The notes: generated by a model not told the origin, from the letters alone. Positions 1-9,564 are shown, counted from the stretch's first letter. The stretch is DNA of 64,000 nt from Bacteroidota bacterium (GCA_023442525.1 JAEZZA010000010.1:62001-126000); one strand, 5' to 3'. A program made the numbers and translations.

Positions 1-45
1 GGATCTACCGTACTGGTTTCTGTAAAAAAATAACTAAATATTTAT

Positions 46-82
46 AACTGTCAGATACCTAATAGGTTTCTGACAGTTTTTA
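46..82 (+). terminator. hairpin followed by T-run
   Basis: A perfect 10-bp inverted repeat (AACTGTCAGA at 46-55 and its complement at 69-78) is followed by TTTT. The loop contains a further short palindrome, ACCTAATAGGT. It probably ends a gene lying before the window. The arms resemble the degenerate hairpin at 52965-53014, so this may be a member of a dispersed repeat family that serves as a terminator. Confidence 0.6.
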
Positions 83-230
83 TGTCGAAATTTTAATTTT
101 GGGTTTGTCTAAACTTTTTGTCTCCTCATTAAACACACTTTCATCAAATCCATAACTATCGTTCGTGTAAAACTTTCAGTCGTGCTTCCTGTGGTCACGT
201 ATATTTGTTCAGAAATCAGGACGCAAGATT

Positions 231-1757
231 ATGTGCAAAAATACAGTTATAGGAATCAACGACGCTCCTACCGGCACATCCAAAACCTACCATCCGCAGA
301 GGTTATCTTTCAGGTACTTTATGGCATTTGTGCCTTTCATACTTGTTTTGTTAATAAGTACCAGCTACCAGCATAAACACGATGATGTAAATTATTTTGA
401 ACGCGACGATTTTGCTCCCGAAGTAAAAGACTCGCTTCGAAACTTTATTGCTGCAGTAAAGACGTGTTGTAATGTGGACCCTCTCAGTAATGAATGGGAT
501 TTCATAAAGGGATTTTATTCAGATAATGGTTATCGCCCGATATGGATCCATCTCAACGGACTTGATGATGGTACCGAACAACTTATTCAACTGATTGAAA
601 AATCCAGGGAGTTTGGACTTAACCCGGATAATTACCACATTCAATCCATCCGTAACCGGATTAATGCGTATCAAAACATTCAGGCCCGGGTATATATGGA
701 TTTTGCCCTTGAGGTTACATTGACCGATGCAGCATTCAGGCTGATGTTCAACTTGCATTCGGGCTACCTGCCCTACGATTCGGCATTTAGCTCTGGCATT
801 GCAGATGAATTTGCTTCTATCCTTTTAAGATCCGTAGCTGAAAATAATGTATATGCCGGCATTGTTTCCGCAGAGCCCCAGTTTTATGAATATCAGAAAC
901 TCAGACAGGCAACAGCAGTCTTTCTTACGGAAAATGAACTGAACTATGCAGAAATCACCGATTCATCGACACTGATCGAAAGGGAATTCCGGTTCAACCG
1001 ACTGGCGCTTAATCTCGATCGCCTTCGGAAACAGACATACAATCCCGAACGTATGATTTATGTGAATATTCCTTCCTATACGCTCAGGATATTCGAGAAA
1101 AACCAGATTGCTGATACTTTCAGGGTTATTGTCGGGAATCCTGCAACTCCCACACCGGTTCTCTCCGGAACTATGCAGAGCATAATTGCCAATCCCGAGT
1201 GGTTTGTGCCTAAAAGCATCGCCCTCAATGAGATACTTCCAAAATTAAAGTCAGATACCACATACCTGCAAAAGCATGGTTATAGCGTGCTCGACGTAAG
1301 GTTACGGGTTGTGGATGCTGCATCAATAAATTTCAGCAATATTAAGACCTCGGATTTCAATTATACATTTCGTCAAAAGAGAGGTTCGGCTAATTCTCTC
1401 GGGACTGCAAAATTCCTTTTCGACAATCCCTACGCTGTTTACCTGCACGATACTCCTTCGCGTGCGCTGTTCGCGAAACAAAAGCGTGCGCTTTCGCATG
1501 GTTGTGTAAGGCTGCAACATCCTGAACGACTTGCCAATTACATACTCAGGAACATAAATTCAGATACCACTCATTTTGAGAAAGTCGTTGAGACAGGGCT
1601 TCACTCCGAATTCAGGCTTAAATCGGACTTGCCCGTACATATTACCTATATAACATGCGAAGCCACCGGAAACGGGAGAATAGTATTTTACGATGATATT
1701 TATAACTATGACAGGACGGAAATTGAGGCCATGCTTCAGTTCATTAAAGCGAATTAG
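231..1757 (+). CDS. L,D-transpeptidase (YkuD family, LdtD/YcbB-like)
   Basis: This is a murein L,D-transpeptidase that would make 3-3 cross-links in, or attach proteins to, periplasmic peptidoglycan. The YkuD catalytic motif S-H-G-C-V-R lies near residue 425 and is preceded by the H-D-T-P-S segment typical of the large LdtD type. The first 250 residues look like the scaffold domain of that type. A single hydrophobic segment (about residues 24-43) would anchor the protein or act as a signal. The start at 231 is uncertain: an in-frame ATG at 321 would put the hydrophobic segment at the N-terminus. Its 3' end overlaps the next gene by 14 bp, tail to tail. The family call is secure; the physiological role is inferred. 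Confidence 0.9.
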   Translation: MCKNTVIGINDAPTGTSKTYHPQRLSFRYFMAFVPFILVLLISTSYQHKHDDVNYFERDDFAPEVKDSLRNFIAAVKTCCNVDPLSNEWDFIKGFYSDNGYRPIWIHLNGLDDGTEQLIQLIEKSREFGLNPDNYHIQSIRNRINAYQNIQARVYMDFALEVTLTDAAFRLMFNLHSGYLPYDSAFSSGIADEFASILLRSVAENNVYAGIVSAEPQFYEYQKLRQATAVFLTENELNYAEITDSSTLIEREFRFNRLALNLDRLRKQTYNPERMIYVNIPSYTLRIFEKNQIADTFRVIVGNPATPTPVLSGTMQSIIANPEWFVPKSIALNEILPKLKSDTTYLQKHGYSVLDVRLRVVDAASINFSNIKTSDFNYTFRQKRGSANSLGTAKFLFDNPYAVYLHDTPSRALFAKQKRALSHGCVRLQHPERLANYILRNINSDTTHFEKVVETGLHSEFRLKSDLPVHITYITCEATGNGRIVFYDDIYNYDRTEIEAMLQFIKAN

Positions 1758-2451
1758 CGAACCTGCCGGTTAATACCGTAGACTTTTGTAAATATCCGGT
1801 CATCGGATAATAACTGAAAATTACCGATCCTTCACTTATCAGATCAATAATCTCCTTGTTCACATCCGGAGGAATTGCTGGACATCCAAAACTCCTTCCC
1901 GCCCTTCCGTACTGTTGTATATACTTTTCCGTGACATAGTCGGCGCCATGAATTACAACCGACCTTTGTAATGCATTATCGTTATATCCCGAGTCCTGGC
2001 CAAGCAAATACATGGAGTATCCCTGTGCGCCCCGGTACGAATTGCCGGTTATGAAAAAGCCCACTGATGACTGATGTGAGTGCATCAGGTTTGAGAATGT
2101 CGTCGCATAAAGCTCGCCCGAATTACGGCCATGCGCTACCCGGCATTTATGCAGTATCCGGTTTTGTCTCATATCAATCACATACAATCGCTCTGTTGTG
2201 GAGGGCAGGCTGTAATCAATTACCGACAATAAACCGGGTTTATTGACGGCCCCGTTTTCTATCAGAATACGGTGTCCCTTAAGTGCAATTTCAAAAGCCT
2301 CCCTGTTCAGCAGGGTGTCGTTCAGCGCAGCATACATCAGGGCATCGGAGTCATTCAAACCAGGCATGTGATAGTTGCCCGAAGAATAATTAGCAGGCAT
2401 AGATATGGAAATCCAGAACACTATCAGTGGTAATACAAGTTTTTGCCTCAT
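1744..2451 (-). CDS. murein L,D-transpeptidase catalytic domain protein (YkuD_2 type)
   Basis: This 235-residue secreted protein has an N-terminal hydrophobic signal (about residues 5-20) and the compact L,D-transpeptidase-like domain. HGADY (168-172) supplies the conserved histidine, and SFGCPAIP (187-194) carries the putative catalytic cysteine. In this branch the motif is S-x-G-C-P rather than S-H-G-C-x-R. The role is probably periplasmic peptidoglycan remodelling. It converges on the large L,D-transpeptidase, which belongs to a different branch, so the pair is not a simple tandem duplication. No regulatory site was recognised. Confidence 0.85.
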   Translation of the reverse strand: MRQKLVLPLIVFWISISMPANYSSGNYHMPGLNDSDALMYAALNDTLLNREAFEIALKGHRILIENGAVNKPGLLSVIDYSLPSTTERLYVIDMRQNRILHKCRVAHGRNSGELYATTFSNLMHSHQSSVGFFITGNSYRGAQGYSMYLLGQDSGYNDNALQRSVVIHGADYVTEKYIQQYGRAGRSFGCPAIPPDVNKEIIDLISEGSVIFSYYPMTGYLQKSTVLTGRFANSL

Positions 2452-2544
2452 GCCGGTTTGTTAGACTGATAAAAATAGGAATATTCCGGTTAAAAAACCC
2501 ATGGCACAGATATTGTGTGATGTTTTGCATAAAAAAATCCTACT

Positions 2545-4080
2545 ATGAAATCCTTCATTATTTATCTATTGATGATATTATCATCGGTACCGGCTATTGC
2601 CGGTTTCCGTTCAAGGCTGCCCGTTAAATGGGGAAAGATCACTACTTCTGAATTCAGCATAGTACCTGCAGGTACCGATGCGAATGCTGCTGCTATTGTG
2701 TTGTGTGATTATGGCGATATTGAAATATCGAATCGCACATTTTATACCCGCCATACGCGCATAAAAATTCTGAACCAGGATGGATTGAAGTATGCCACCG
2801 TTGAGATTCCATACCGTTCGAAAAACAGGCATGATGTGTTTTACGATCTTAAAGCACAGACCCTGACCCTCGAAAACGGTCGGATTGTTGAAAATAAAGT
2901 GGTTCCTTCAGCAATTGAAGATATAGCGATTAACGAAACCTGGAGTAAGAAGAAATTTACATTTCCCGGAGTTAAACCCGGAGCAGTTATCGAATATAAG
3001 TATCGACTTGCTTCACTCGATTTCGAAAAACTGGATACGTGGTATTTCCAGCGCGAAATTCCGGTAATCTGGAGTGAGATTCGTTTTAATGTACCTGCTC
3101 CGTTCACCTACCTGGTAAGTTTTGAAAACAACAGGGAACTGGGACCCGATGAAGAAGCAGTATATGGCAAAAAGTTACAGTGGCTTTACGAAACAAAAGC
3201 ACGTCCCCGCCGTTCAAAATTAATCGAGGATAATTACCTGTTGTTCAATACATCCGAAAACAGGTACAAAGTCTGGGCAATGAACAACATGCGCAAGAAA
3301 ATAGTAATGAAAAATCTGCCCGGATGGAGCAGGGCACAGCGTAGTGAACTAAATCAGATTTACCCCCAGGTCAGGTTCGACCTGTTTGAATCGGCCGGCA
3401 ATTTACCCAGAACATTCAGGCCGTTGCTGCTGACTACCCGTGATAATTTCGACAATCAGACTGAATACGAACAACTGTACACCAACCGGGAATTCATTGG
3501 CTATATTCATTTCAGGCTTAAGACCTGGCATCAGTATAATGATTACTTGCTGAAACATGACCGCTTCGGGGGATACCTGCTTAAAAGCCCCGGTTTTGCA
3601 GCGGAAATTAATAAGCAATTTAAGGATGAGATTGAAAAGATAAATGCGGTTTACAAGCTGGTAAAATCGGAATATACCTGGAATGGATTGTATTCGCAGT
3701 TTGCACAACAAGAGTTTAAGGATTTTATCCGCACCAAAACCGGATCTTCCGCAGAAATCAACCTGGTATTGGTAAATCTGTTCAGGCAACAGGGCATTAA
3801 AAGCGACCCTGTGCTTATAAGGACCAACGATCTGGGAAAGCCCGAAAAATTGTTTCCGGTGAAAGATCAGTTCAATCATGTGATTGCGTCTGTGGAAATA
3901 GGAGGCAATACATATCTTTTCGATGCAACAAGTGGTTCAAATGAACTCAACAGGCTAAATGTTCTTGATCTGAATACCGAAGGCTGGGTAGTTCGCAGGG
4001 ATGACCCGGGATGGTTAGAGACCTTCCCGCTTCAGAAACCTGTTAAGACCGATGAGGAGGTTCCGGTATTTGAGTTATAA
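2545..4080 (+). CDS. DUF3857 / transglutaminase-like exported protein
   Basis: A signal peptide (residues 1-20, ending AIAG) precedes a DUF3857 beta-rich domain (about 35-230) and a transglutaminase-like core (about 350-480). Where an active transglutaminase has its catalytic Cys, this protein has K-T-G-S-S-A-E-I-N, so the core is probably non-catalytic. A Ser at this place is common in Bacteroidota DUF3857 proteins. At 511 residues it is shorter than the roughly 630-680 residues often seen, lacking a C-terminal extension. It reads away from the L,D-transpeptidase at 1744-2451. Its function is unknown; a periplasmic or outer-membrane-associated role is inferred from the signal. Confidence 0.8.
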   Translation: MKSFIIYLLMILSSVPAIAGFRSRLPVKWGKITTSEFSIVPAGTDANAAAIVLCDYGDIEISNRTFYTRHTRIKILNQDGLKYATVEIPYRSKNRHDVFYDLKAQTLTLENGRIVENKVVPSAIEDIAINETWSKKKFTFPGVKPGAVIEYKYRLASLDFEKLDTWYFQREIPVIWSEIRFNVPAPFTYLVSFENNRELGPDEEAVYGKKLQWLYETKARPRRSKLIEDNYLLFNTSENRYKVWAMNNMRKKIVMKNLPGWSRAQRSELNQIYPQVRFDLFESAGNLPRTFRPLLLTTRDNFDNQTEYEQLYTNREFIGYIHFRLKTWHQYNDYLLKHDRFGGYLLKSPGFAAEINKQFKDEIEKINAVYKLVKSEYTWNGLYSQFAQQEFKDFIRTKTGSSAEINLVLVNLFRQQGIKSDPVLIRTNDLGKPEKLFPVKDQFNHVIASVEIGGNTYLFDATSGSNELNRLNVLDLNTEGWVVRRDDPGWLETFPLQKPVKTDEEVPVFEL

Positions 4081-4201
4081 ATTGAAAATGTTTCAGAGCT
4101 TCATGTGGCAGCGACCGTAAAGCCGATTAGCTGCAACGACCAGTATTGAATTGAGTTATACAATTTCAATTTTTCTTCGTTACTTTGTTTTTTTAATACC
4201 C

Positions 4202-4888
4202 ATGAAGCTCATATTTTCAATATATTTTCTTCTATCCTGCCTTATTGTATCCTCACAATCGGTTCCTGAGGGATACCTGTTACAGTACCAGCAAAGTTTT
4301 AGCGGGGGTAAAGCATTAAGTGATTTTGAGATTTCGTATCCCGATAAATGGGGTGTATTTAAAGCAGGATCGAATTTTTACCTGCAATGTGCAGCCCTGG
4401 ATTCTTCTCCTCAACGCCCGGGTAACATTGGCATTATTGATAACCGTATTTTTGGTGATTTCATATTGGAGACCGATGTATTGCCATTGAAAGACAGCCT
4501 CGGTTTTGCCGAGATATGCCTTTTCCTGGGATACATGGGACCCGATAAATACTACTATGTTCAGCTTGCCAATACTTCGGATAGTGCAACCAACGGGATT
4601 TTTCTGGTTAAGAACGGTTACAATACCCGAATTACAGGTGAAGAGGAACGAATTTTTTCCTGGAAGGAAGGTAAATGGACAAAAGTTCGACTGGTGCGCG
4701 ATATTATCCGGAGAACAATATCAGTTTATGTAGACAATATGACTACGCCCTTCATGGTTGCCAAAGACTGGGAGCTGGTTATGGGTTCGGTCGGCCTGGG
4801 ATCTTACAGGAATTCGTCCCGCTTCGATAACATTAAGATATGGTCTCCTACGGTATTAACTGAGGAGGAACTGGAACGGATGAAGTAA
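4202..4888 (+). CDS. secreted DUF1080-like (LamG-fold) protein
   Basis: From the ATG at 4202 the product is 228 residues and begins with a clear signal peptide ending in VSSQS. An upstream in-frame ATG at 4151 would add 17 residues before the signal, which is less likely. The body has the pattern of a concanavalin-like jelly roll of the DUF1080/3-keto-disaccharide hydrolase type: an early D-K-W-G-V-F segment, F-I-L-E-T-D-V, and a late V-G-L-G-S-Y...F-D-N-I-K-I. Such domains bind or cleave sugars, but no catalytic residues can be assigned here. It is followed by a bidirectional hairpin. Confidence 0.6.
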   Translation: MKLIFSIYFLLSCLIVSSQSVPEGYLLQYQQSFSGGKALSDFEISYPDKWGVFKAGSNFYLQCAALDSSPQRPGNIGIIDNRIFGDFILETDVLPLKDSLGFAEICLFLGYMGPDKYYYVQLANTSDSATNGIFLVKNGYNTRITGEEERIFSWKEGKWTKVRLVRDIIRRTISVYVDNMTTPFMVAKDWELVMGSVGLGSYRNSSRFDNIKIWSPTVLTEEELERMK

Positions 4889-4907
4889 AATCCTTCACCG
4901 ATCAACA

Positions 4908-4936
4908 CCTGACAGGTGCAAAAAAGACCTGTCAGG
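4908..4936. terminator. bidirectional hairpin of the CCTGACAGGT family
   Basis: A perfect 10-bp stem (CCTGACAGGT, 4908-4917, with its complement at 4927-4936) closes a 9-nt loop containing six A residues. It sits between the convergent ends of the secreted protein gene and nrfA and could end both transcripts. The same hairpin recurs at 7107-7135 and, with a 9-bp stem, at 53039-53067, so it is a dispersed repeat. Confidence 0.55.
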
Positions 4937-4959
4937 AGGATCGGGATTCTACTAAAAGA

Positions 4960-6459
4960 TCAATATCCTGCTTCCCTGGCTTTTGCCTGCTCTTCCCATT
5001 GAGGAACTACGGTTTTCAGAAACTCCGCTTTTTCGTTTCGGAACTTTTCCATATCCAGTCCGATGAATTTCTGTGCAAGTTCTTTTGTGGAGATATCCGG
5101 ATAGGGAACTTCGCGGTTGTGGCCTAAATCGGCCAGTATCCTGGCAAGTTCAATTCGTGCTTCCTGTGCCTTATCAATTCCTGAAGCTATAATGCGGCTT
5201 ATTTCCACCGGGGCATGGAATGAATTACCATGTCCGGCAGCAGCATAATCCCAGCGCCATTGTGCCTGGCGAATGAGCCGGAGGGCTTTTTGCATTTTAG
5301 GCTCGGGAGCACCCAAATCCCAGGCTTTTTTGGCCTCGACATGTGCTCTTACAAGCAGTATTTCCAGCTGGTTGCGGTTTTCAATGATCTTATCCTGGCG
5401 GTCGTAAACATTTTTCAGCAGTTTGTCCGTTTCCTCGCGATGGCAAACCTGGCATGATGTAGCAGGATTGCGAAGCGGACTGCTGATATGATGGTTGGTA
5501 TATTTAACGCCTCCTTCGCTGATATAAGGCATATGGCAATCGGCACACGACACTCCTCTTTCGGCATGAATACCAAGTGTGAATACTTCATAGTCGGGAT
5601 GCTGGGCTTTAAGCATGGGGGCCTTGCTGAGGGCATGCGTCCAGTCGCTGAAACCGATTTCGTCGTAATACTTTTCCACCTCGTCGGCATTACTGCCTTT
5701 ATCCCATGGGAAGGTTAAATAAGGAACGCCTTCTACTTTGGTTTTATCAAAGTAATATTCCACATGACATTGAGCGCACACCAGGGAGCGCATTTCCTGC
5801 TGCGAAGCTTTATTGATATCCTGACCTCTACGTTCAAAGGCCTCTACCAGGGCCGGCCTGGATATCCTGAGATTCATGGTGGAAGCATCATGGCAATCGG
5901 CACAGCCGATATGGTTAACAACTTCACTTCCTTTTGTTTCCCAGGTGCCCTTATAAAATTCGGCTACACCATGTTTTTCCATCAGGCGGGGAACATCGGG
6001 ACTTTTACAGGTCCAGCATGTATTCGGCTGGGGACTGACCTGACCTTCTACAGGAGCTCCTGTACGCAGCGAGTGTACAATATCCTCAATGGCATAATAA
6101 TGGCCCCTTGCCTGTGTATAATCTTTTGAGAAAGCGTAGCCTGCCCAAAGTACAACCATCCTGGGATCTTCGTCAAGCATATCAATCACTGCACTGCCGT
6201 TGTATTTGCTACGAAATGCAGTATCGGCAGTTTGAATATACGATTGATATTCCCGGGGGAAGGCTTTGCCCCAGACTTCATTCCTCGGTTCCCATGAGGG
6301 ATAATCAACAACAGGCTTATAAGCGAACACAGCCTCTGTTCTACGCTGGATAATGGATGCAGCAAACAATCCAAGCAGAAAAACAATCACGATTGTTGCA
6401 GCAAACAGAGCCCACCCAATCCATGGTTTGGCAGCGACTACTTCTCTTAATGTCCTCAT
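4960..6459 (-). CDS. nrfA: ammonia-forming cytochrome c nitrite reductase, catalytic subunit
   Basis: NrfA reduces nitrite to ammonium with six electrons in the periplasm. The heme-1 site is the diagnostic C-W-T-C-K (148-152), whose lysine binds the catalytic heme. Four ordinary sites follow: CADCH (186-190), CAQCH (228-232), CADCH (305-309) and CQVCH (336-340). A hydrophobic segment at about residues 13-35 acts as signal or anchor. The length of 499 fits the family. It lies 26 bp downstream of nrfH, the usual nrfHA order, and is probably cotranscribed. This supports dissimilatory nitrite ammonification as an anaerobic respiration or nitrite detoxification. Confidence 0.97.
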   Translation of the reverse strand: MRTLREVVAAKPWIGWALFAATIVIVFLLGLFAASIIQRRTEAVFAYKPVVDYPSWEPRNEVWGKAFPREYQSYIQTADTAFRSKYNGSAVIDMLDEDPRMVVLWAGYAFSKDYTQARGHYYAIEDIVHSLRTGAPVEGQVSPQPNTCWTCKSPDVPRLMEKHGVAEFYKGTWETKGSEVVNHIGCADCHDASTMNLRISRPALVEAFERRGQDINKASQQEMRSLVCAQCHVEYYFDKTKVEGVPYLTFPWDKGSNADEVEKYYDEIGFSDWTHALSKAPMLKAQHPDYEVFTLGIHAERGVSCADCHMPYISEGGVKYTNHHISSPLRNPATSCQVCHREETDKLLKNVYDRQDKIIENRNQLEILLVRAHVEAKKAWDLGAPEPKMQKALRLIRQAQWRWDYAAAGHGNSFHAPVEISRIIASGIDKAQEARIELARILADLGHNREVPYPDISTKELAQKFIGLDMEKFRNEKAEFLKTVVPQWEEQAKAREAGY

Positions 6460-6485
6460 ATTAGTATTTTATTTGCATTCAAAAT

Positions 6486-7055
6486 TTACTTCTTTATCCA
6501 CTCCGGTACCGGACTACCGGGTAACGGTACCCTGGCATTGGGTGCGCTGCTCAGGCTGTTAACCCTGCCGTGAGGAACTTCGCGGTGGCAGTTCCAGCAT
6601 TGCCGTTCTTTACGATTGTCAAGGAATTCACCATTAACCGAAGCCATGCGGCTATCGGTAAGTACCTGCTCGTGACACCGGATACAATTCTGTTTCACAA
6701 CACGCTGTCCGGCTTCCAGTATCATGATCACCTGTGGTTCGGCACGCATAGTGAAAATAGTGGCATGGCGCATTCCGTCCTTTGCCTTAAAATAGTACTT
6801 GTTCAGTTCATTGTTATGGGGTACATGACAATCGTTGCAATGTGCCACTTCGCGATGCGAACTGTGATTCCAGGTGGCATATTGCGGAGCCATGATATGG
6901 CAATTGACGCAGGTTTCGGGTTTATCGGAAAGATAAGAGGAGGCTTTCGAGATATAAAAAAGGTAAACTACTATTCCTGCGATAATACTGACGGCTATCG
7001 AAACAGGAACAATCCAACCTGCAGGCGGCTTTAGAAAGTCGAGCAGTTTTTTCAC
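6486..7055 (-). CDS. nrfH: cytochrome c nitrite reductase small subunit (quinol-oxidising NrfH)
   Basis: NrfH is a membrane-anchored tetraheme cytochrome that takes electrons from menaquinol and passes them to NrfA. One N-terminal transmembrane segment (about residues 14-35) is followed by four heme-binding sites: CVNCH (49-53), CNDCH (73-77), CIRCH (124-128) and CWNCH (153-157). The methionine a few residues after the first site (C-H-I-M) is in the position where NrfH uses an unusual Met ligand. It is the first gene of nrfHA. A GGAGGA sequence lies 14-19 bases before the ATG, rather far for a strong ribosome-binding site. Confidence 0.96.
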   Translation of the reverse strand: MKKLLDFLKPPAGWIVPVSIAVSIIAGIVVYLFYISKASSYLSDKPETCVNCHIMAPQYATWNHSSHREVAHCNDCHVPHNNELNKYYFKAKDGMRHATIFTMRAEPQVIMILEAGQRVVKQNCIRCHEQVLTDSRMASVNGEFLDNRKERQCWNCHREVPHGRVNSLSSAPNARVPLPGSPVPEWIKK

Positions 7056-7106
7056 AAAGCTTATCCTCCGATTATAAATATAGATATTATTTTTATCCCC
7101 GATCCT

Positions 7107-7135
7107 CCTGACAGGTCTTATTTGTACCTGTCAGG
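7107..7135. terminator. hairpin of the CCTGACAGGT family
   Basis: A perfect 10-bp stem (7107-7116 with 7126-7135) and 9-nt loop lie between the end of purD and the start of nrfH. A further partial copy (TTGTCAGGAAGC, 7144-7155) overlaps the purD stop codon, giving a short direct repeat. The element could terminate purD transcription; it is the second of three clear copies in the window. Confidence 0.5.
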
Positions 7136-7146
7136 AAGCGACCTTG

Positions 7147-8424
7147 TCAGGAAGCTCCCAGATCAAATCCAATATCCTTCCGGTAATACCTTCCCTCGAA
7201 TTCGATAAGTTCTGCATTCCGGTAACTGGTTTCCAATGCTTCTTTCCTGGAACTTCCGTATGAAGTAACTGCTATTACTCTCCCTCCATTGGTAACGGTT
7301 CTTCCATCCACAGATTTTGTGCCTGCATGGAATACTAAACTGTCAGCAGTTTTTCCGATACCGGTAATCTCTTTTCCCTTTTCATACGATCCGGGATATC
7401 CTCCCGAAGTAAGCATTACCGTTACCGCATGGCGTTTATCGGTCTCCAGGTTCTTATCATCAAGATTTCCATGTGCCACTCCTTCCAGAAGTTCTACAAA
7501 GTCGGATGTGATTCGCGGAAGCACAACTTCGGTTTCCGGATCGCCAAGCCGGGCATTGTATTCTATCACATACGGATCGCCGTTGCAGTTGATCAGGCCA
7601 AAAAATATAAATCCTTTATAAGAAATATCCTCACTCTGAAGTCCTTTAATGGTAGGAATTATAATTCTTTCCCTTACCCGGTCCATAAATTCACTATCGG
7701 CAAAAGGAACCGGCGATACAGCGCCCATTCCGCCCGTGTTGGGACCGGTATCTCCTTCTCCTATTCTTTTATAATCTTTCGCTTCGGGTAATATCTTAAA
7801 CGATTTCCCGTCAGTGATCACAAATACGGAAAGTTCGATTCCTGAAAGGTATTGTTCGATCACCACCGTCTTTCCGGCCTCGCCAAACTTTCCCTGGAGC
7901 ATGTTATGAAGCTCTTCACGTGCATCATGGATATTGTCGATTATCAGGACCCCCTTACCTGCTGCCAGGCCGTCAGCCTTGAGCACATATGGAGGTTTAA
8001 GTGTATCCAGGAATCGCATACCTTCGGTAACCTGGCGGAAAGTGACTGATTTATGCCTGGCGGTCGGAATGTGATGGCGGAGCATAAATGCCTTTGCGAA
8101 ATCTTTGCTCCCTTCGAGCATGGCTGCTTTCTTCGAAGGTCCAACTACCGCTATCCGCCTTAACTCTGCATCTGCTTCGAAATAATCCGCAATACCCTTT
8201 ACCAGCGGGTCCTCAGGTCCTACAACTACCAGGTCGATTTTATTCTTTACCGCAAATTTTCCGATTTCTTCGAAATCGTCGGCTGCCATTCTCACATTGG
8301 TGCCATGATTCGCAGTGCCTGCATTGCCGGGTGCTATGTAAAGGCGACCGAGTTTCGGACTCCGGCTGATTTTCCAGGCAAGGGCATGTTCACGTCCCCC
8401 TGAACCGAGAATAAGAATATTCAT
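7147..8424 (-). CDS. purD: phosphoribosylamine-glycine ligase (GAR synthetase)
   Basis: PurD joins glycine to phosphoribosylamine with ATP in step two of purine synthesis. The N-terminal domain starts with the signature L-I-L-G-S-G-G-R-E-H-A-L-A-W. The ATP-grasp domain is visible around residues 105-325, including P-Y-V-L-K-A-D-G-L-A-A-G-K-G and the metal/ATP-binding segment F-G-L-I-N...E-Y-N-A-R-L-G-D-P-E. The length of 425 is normal. It stands alone, not in a pur operon. Its last codons run into a repeat copy. Confidence 0.97.
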   Translation of the reverse strand: MNILILGSGGREHALAWKISRSPKLGRLYIAPGNAGTANHGTNVRMAADDFEEIGKFAVKNKIDLVVVGPEDPLVKGIADYFEADAELRRIAVVGPSKKAAMLEGSKDFAKAFMLRHHIPTARHKSVTFRQVTEGMRFLDTLKPPYVLKADGLAAGKGVLIIDNIHDAREELHNMLQGKFGEAGKTVVIEQYLSGIELSVFVITDGKSFKILPEAKDYKRIGEGDTGPNTGGMGAVSPVPFADSEFMDRVRERIIIPTIKGLQSEDISYKGFIFFGLINCNGDPYVIEYNARLGDPETEVVLPRITSDFVELLEGVAHGNLDDKNLETDKRHAVTVMLTSGGYPGSYEKGKEITGIGKTADSLVFHAGTKSVDGRTVTNGGRVIAVTSYGSSRKEALETSYRNAELIEFEGRYYRKDIGFDLGAS

Positions 8425-8460
8425 GTAAATCGAATTTTACACAAACATAACAAAAATCCG

Positions 8461-8637
8461 TCATTGCGAGGAAGCCCCAGCCGACGAACCTGCCTGCCAC
8501 CGCGCTGGCCTATGAAAGGCAGGCAGGGCAATCTGTTCGCACAGTGAAGACTTTGAAAAAAGCCGGTGCATATTGTATGCCTTTGCCTGTTCGGGCAGAT
8601 TGCTTCACCCCGTAGGAGCCGGGGTTCGCAATGACTG
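8461..8637. repeat. intergenic repeat element with inverted ends (GATTGCTTC/CAATGAC family)
   Basis: This 177-bp stretch between purD and the PorP/SprF gene begins TCATTGCGAGGAAGC and ends with a sequence containing GATTGCTTC and TTCGCAATGACTG, so the two ends are roughly inverted copies. Internal GCCTGCC/GGCAGGC segments can also pair. Partial relatives lie at 17891-17950 and 37371-37437; all share a segment like GATCAAAGTCC or GACTTTGAA before CAGATTGCTTC. It looks like a non-coding MITE/REP-type element. No ORF is supported inside it. Confidence 0.6.
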
Positions 8638-9558
8638 TCACTTCAGAAAGAAATTCTCAAATGAGTAGGTAAACAGGATTTCATGAGAACCCCACGTGTT
8701 TCGCATGCCTGATACAATCAGGTCGTAGGCGTAACCGATGAAAAGGTCCGGGTTTTTATACCCAACCTGGAAAACAAGCGCGTCCTGGGTACGAAAAGAA
8801 ATTCCGAAATTAACCATGTCTTTATAGGTAACCAGTGCGTTTATATCAGCCTGGAAAACACCGGACTCCGTTAACTTAATTAAAGCCGATGGTTCAATTT
8901 TGAAGTCGGTTCCTGCTTCAAAAATATAACCACCATGCAGGTAATAATGCCGCACCTGTTTCTGCTGAAGGATCACATCATCCTTAAGATCAATATTGCG
9001 CTGGAAAAGCTGGGGGACCGATAAACCCACGTAATAATCCGTTCCATACAAATAGGTGCCTATCCCTGCGTCCGGAACGAACATCTGATCATTGTCCATG
9101 AATACTTCATCGGTAATATCTTCCACCCTCATATCCGATTTATTAAGCTTGAACTGGTAAAGGAAAACCGATAAGCCGAAGGCAAGTTTGGTATCCCCGC
9201 TTCCTAATGCCAGGTGATAGCTGTAAGTACCTTCGATTCCGGTCTTGGAAAGGGGTCCTGCCTGGAAATTAAATATTCGCGCGCCTACGCCCATATTCGG
9301 TGCAACTTTCCCGTTAGCCGATAAATACTGAACGGAGGGAGCATTGGATATTCCGGCCCACATTTTTCGGTACGACAGTGATACGGGTATACGGTCGCTT
9401 ACCCCTGTAGCTGCGGGATTAACCAGGTAATGATTCATATTGTACAGACTGAAATTCGGAATTTGCTGAGCAAAAACCGGTACAGTCATTATTGCCATGA
9501 ACAGCACAGCTGCCAGCCTGATCGGAGTATAGTGGAGTCTATTCATTTCAGCTTTCAT
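8638..9558 (-). CDS. PorP/SprF family type IX secretion membrane protein
   Basis: These proteins are predicted outer-membrane beta-barrels that assist secretion or surface attachment of a partner T9SS cargo, as SprF does for the gliding adhesin SprB. The signal peptide ends in VFAQ. It is followed by the family's Q-I-P-N-F-S-L-Y...N-P-A-A-T-G start and a late G-Y-A-Y-D segment. The length of about 306 residues is typical. It lies only 6 bp after the giant CHU_C adhesin, so the two form an adhesin-SprF pair and are probably translated from one mRNA. An alternative start is Met-5. Confidence 0.92.
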   Translation of the reverse strand: MKAEMNRLHYTPIRLAAVLFMAIMTVPVFAQQIPNFSLYNMNHYLVNPAATGVSDRIPVSLSYRKMWAGISNAPSVQYLSANGKVAPNMGVGARIFNFQAGPLSKTGIEGTYSYHLALGSGDTKLAFGLSVFLYQFKLNKSDMRVEDITDEVFMDNDQMFVPDAGIGTYLYGTDYYVGLSVPQLFQRNIDLKDDVILQQKQVRHYYLHGGYIFEAGTDFKIEPSALIKLTESGVFQADINALVTYKDMVNFGISFRTQDALVFQVGYKNPDLFIGYAYDLIVSGMRNTWGSHEILFTYSFENFFLK

Positions 9559-9564
9559 GACAGG

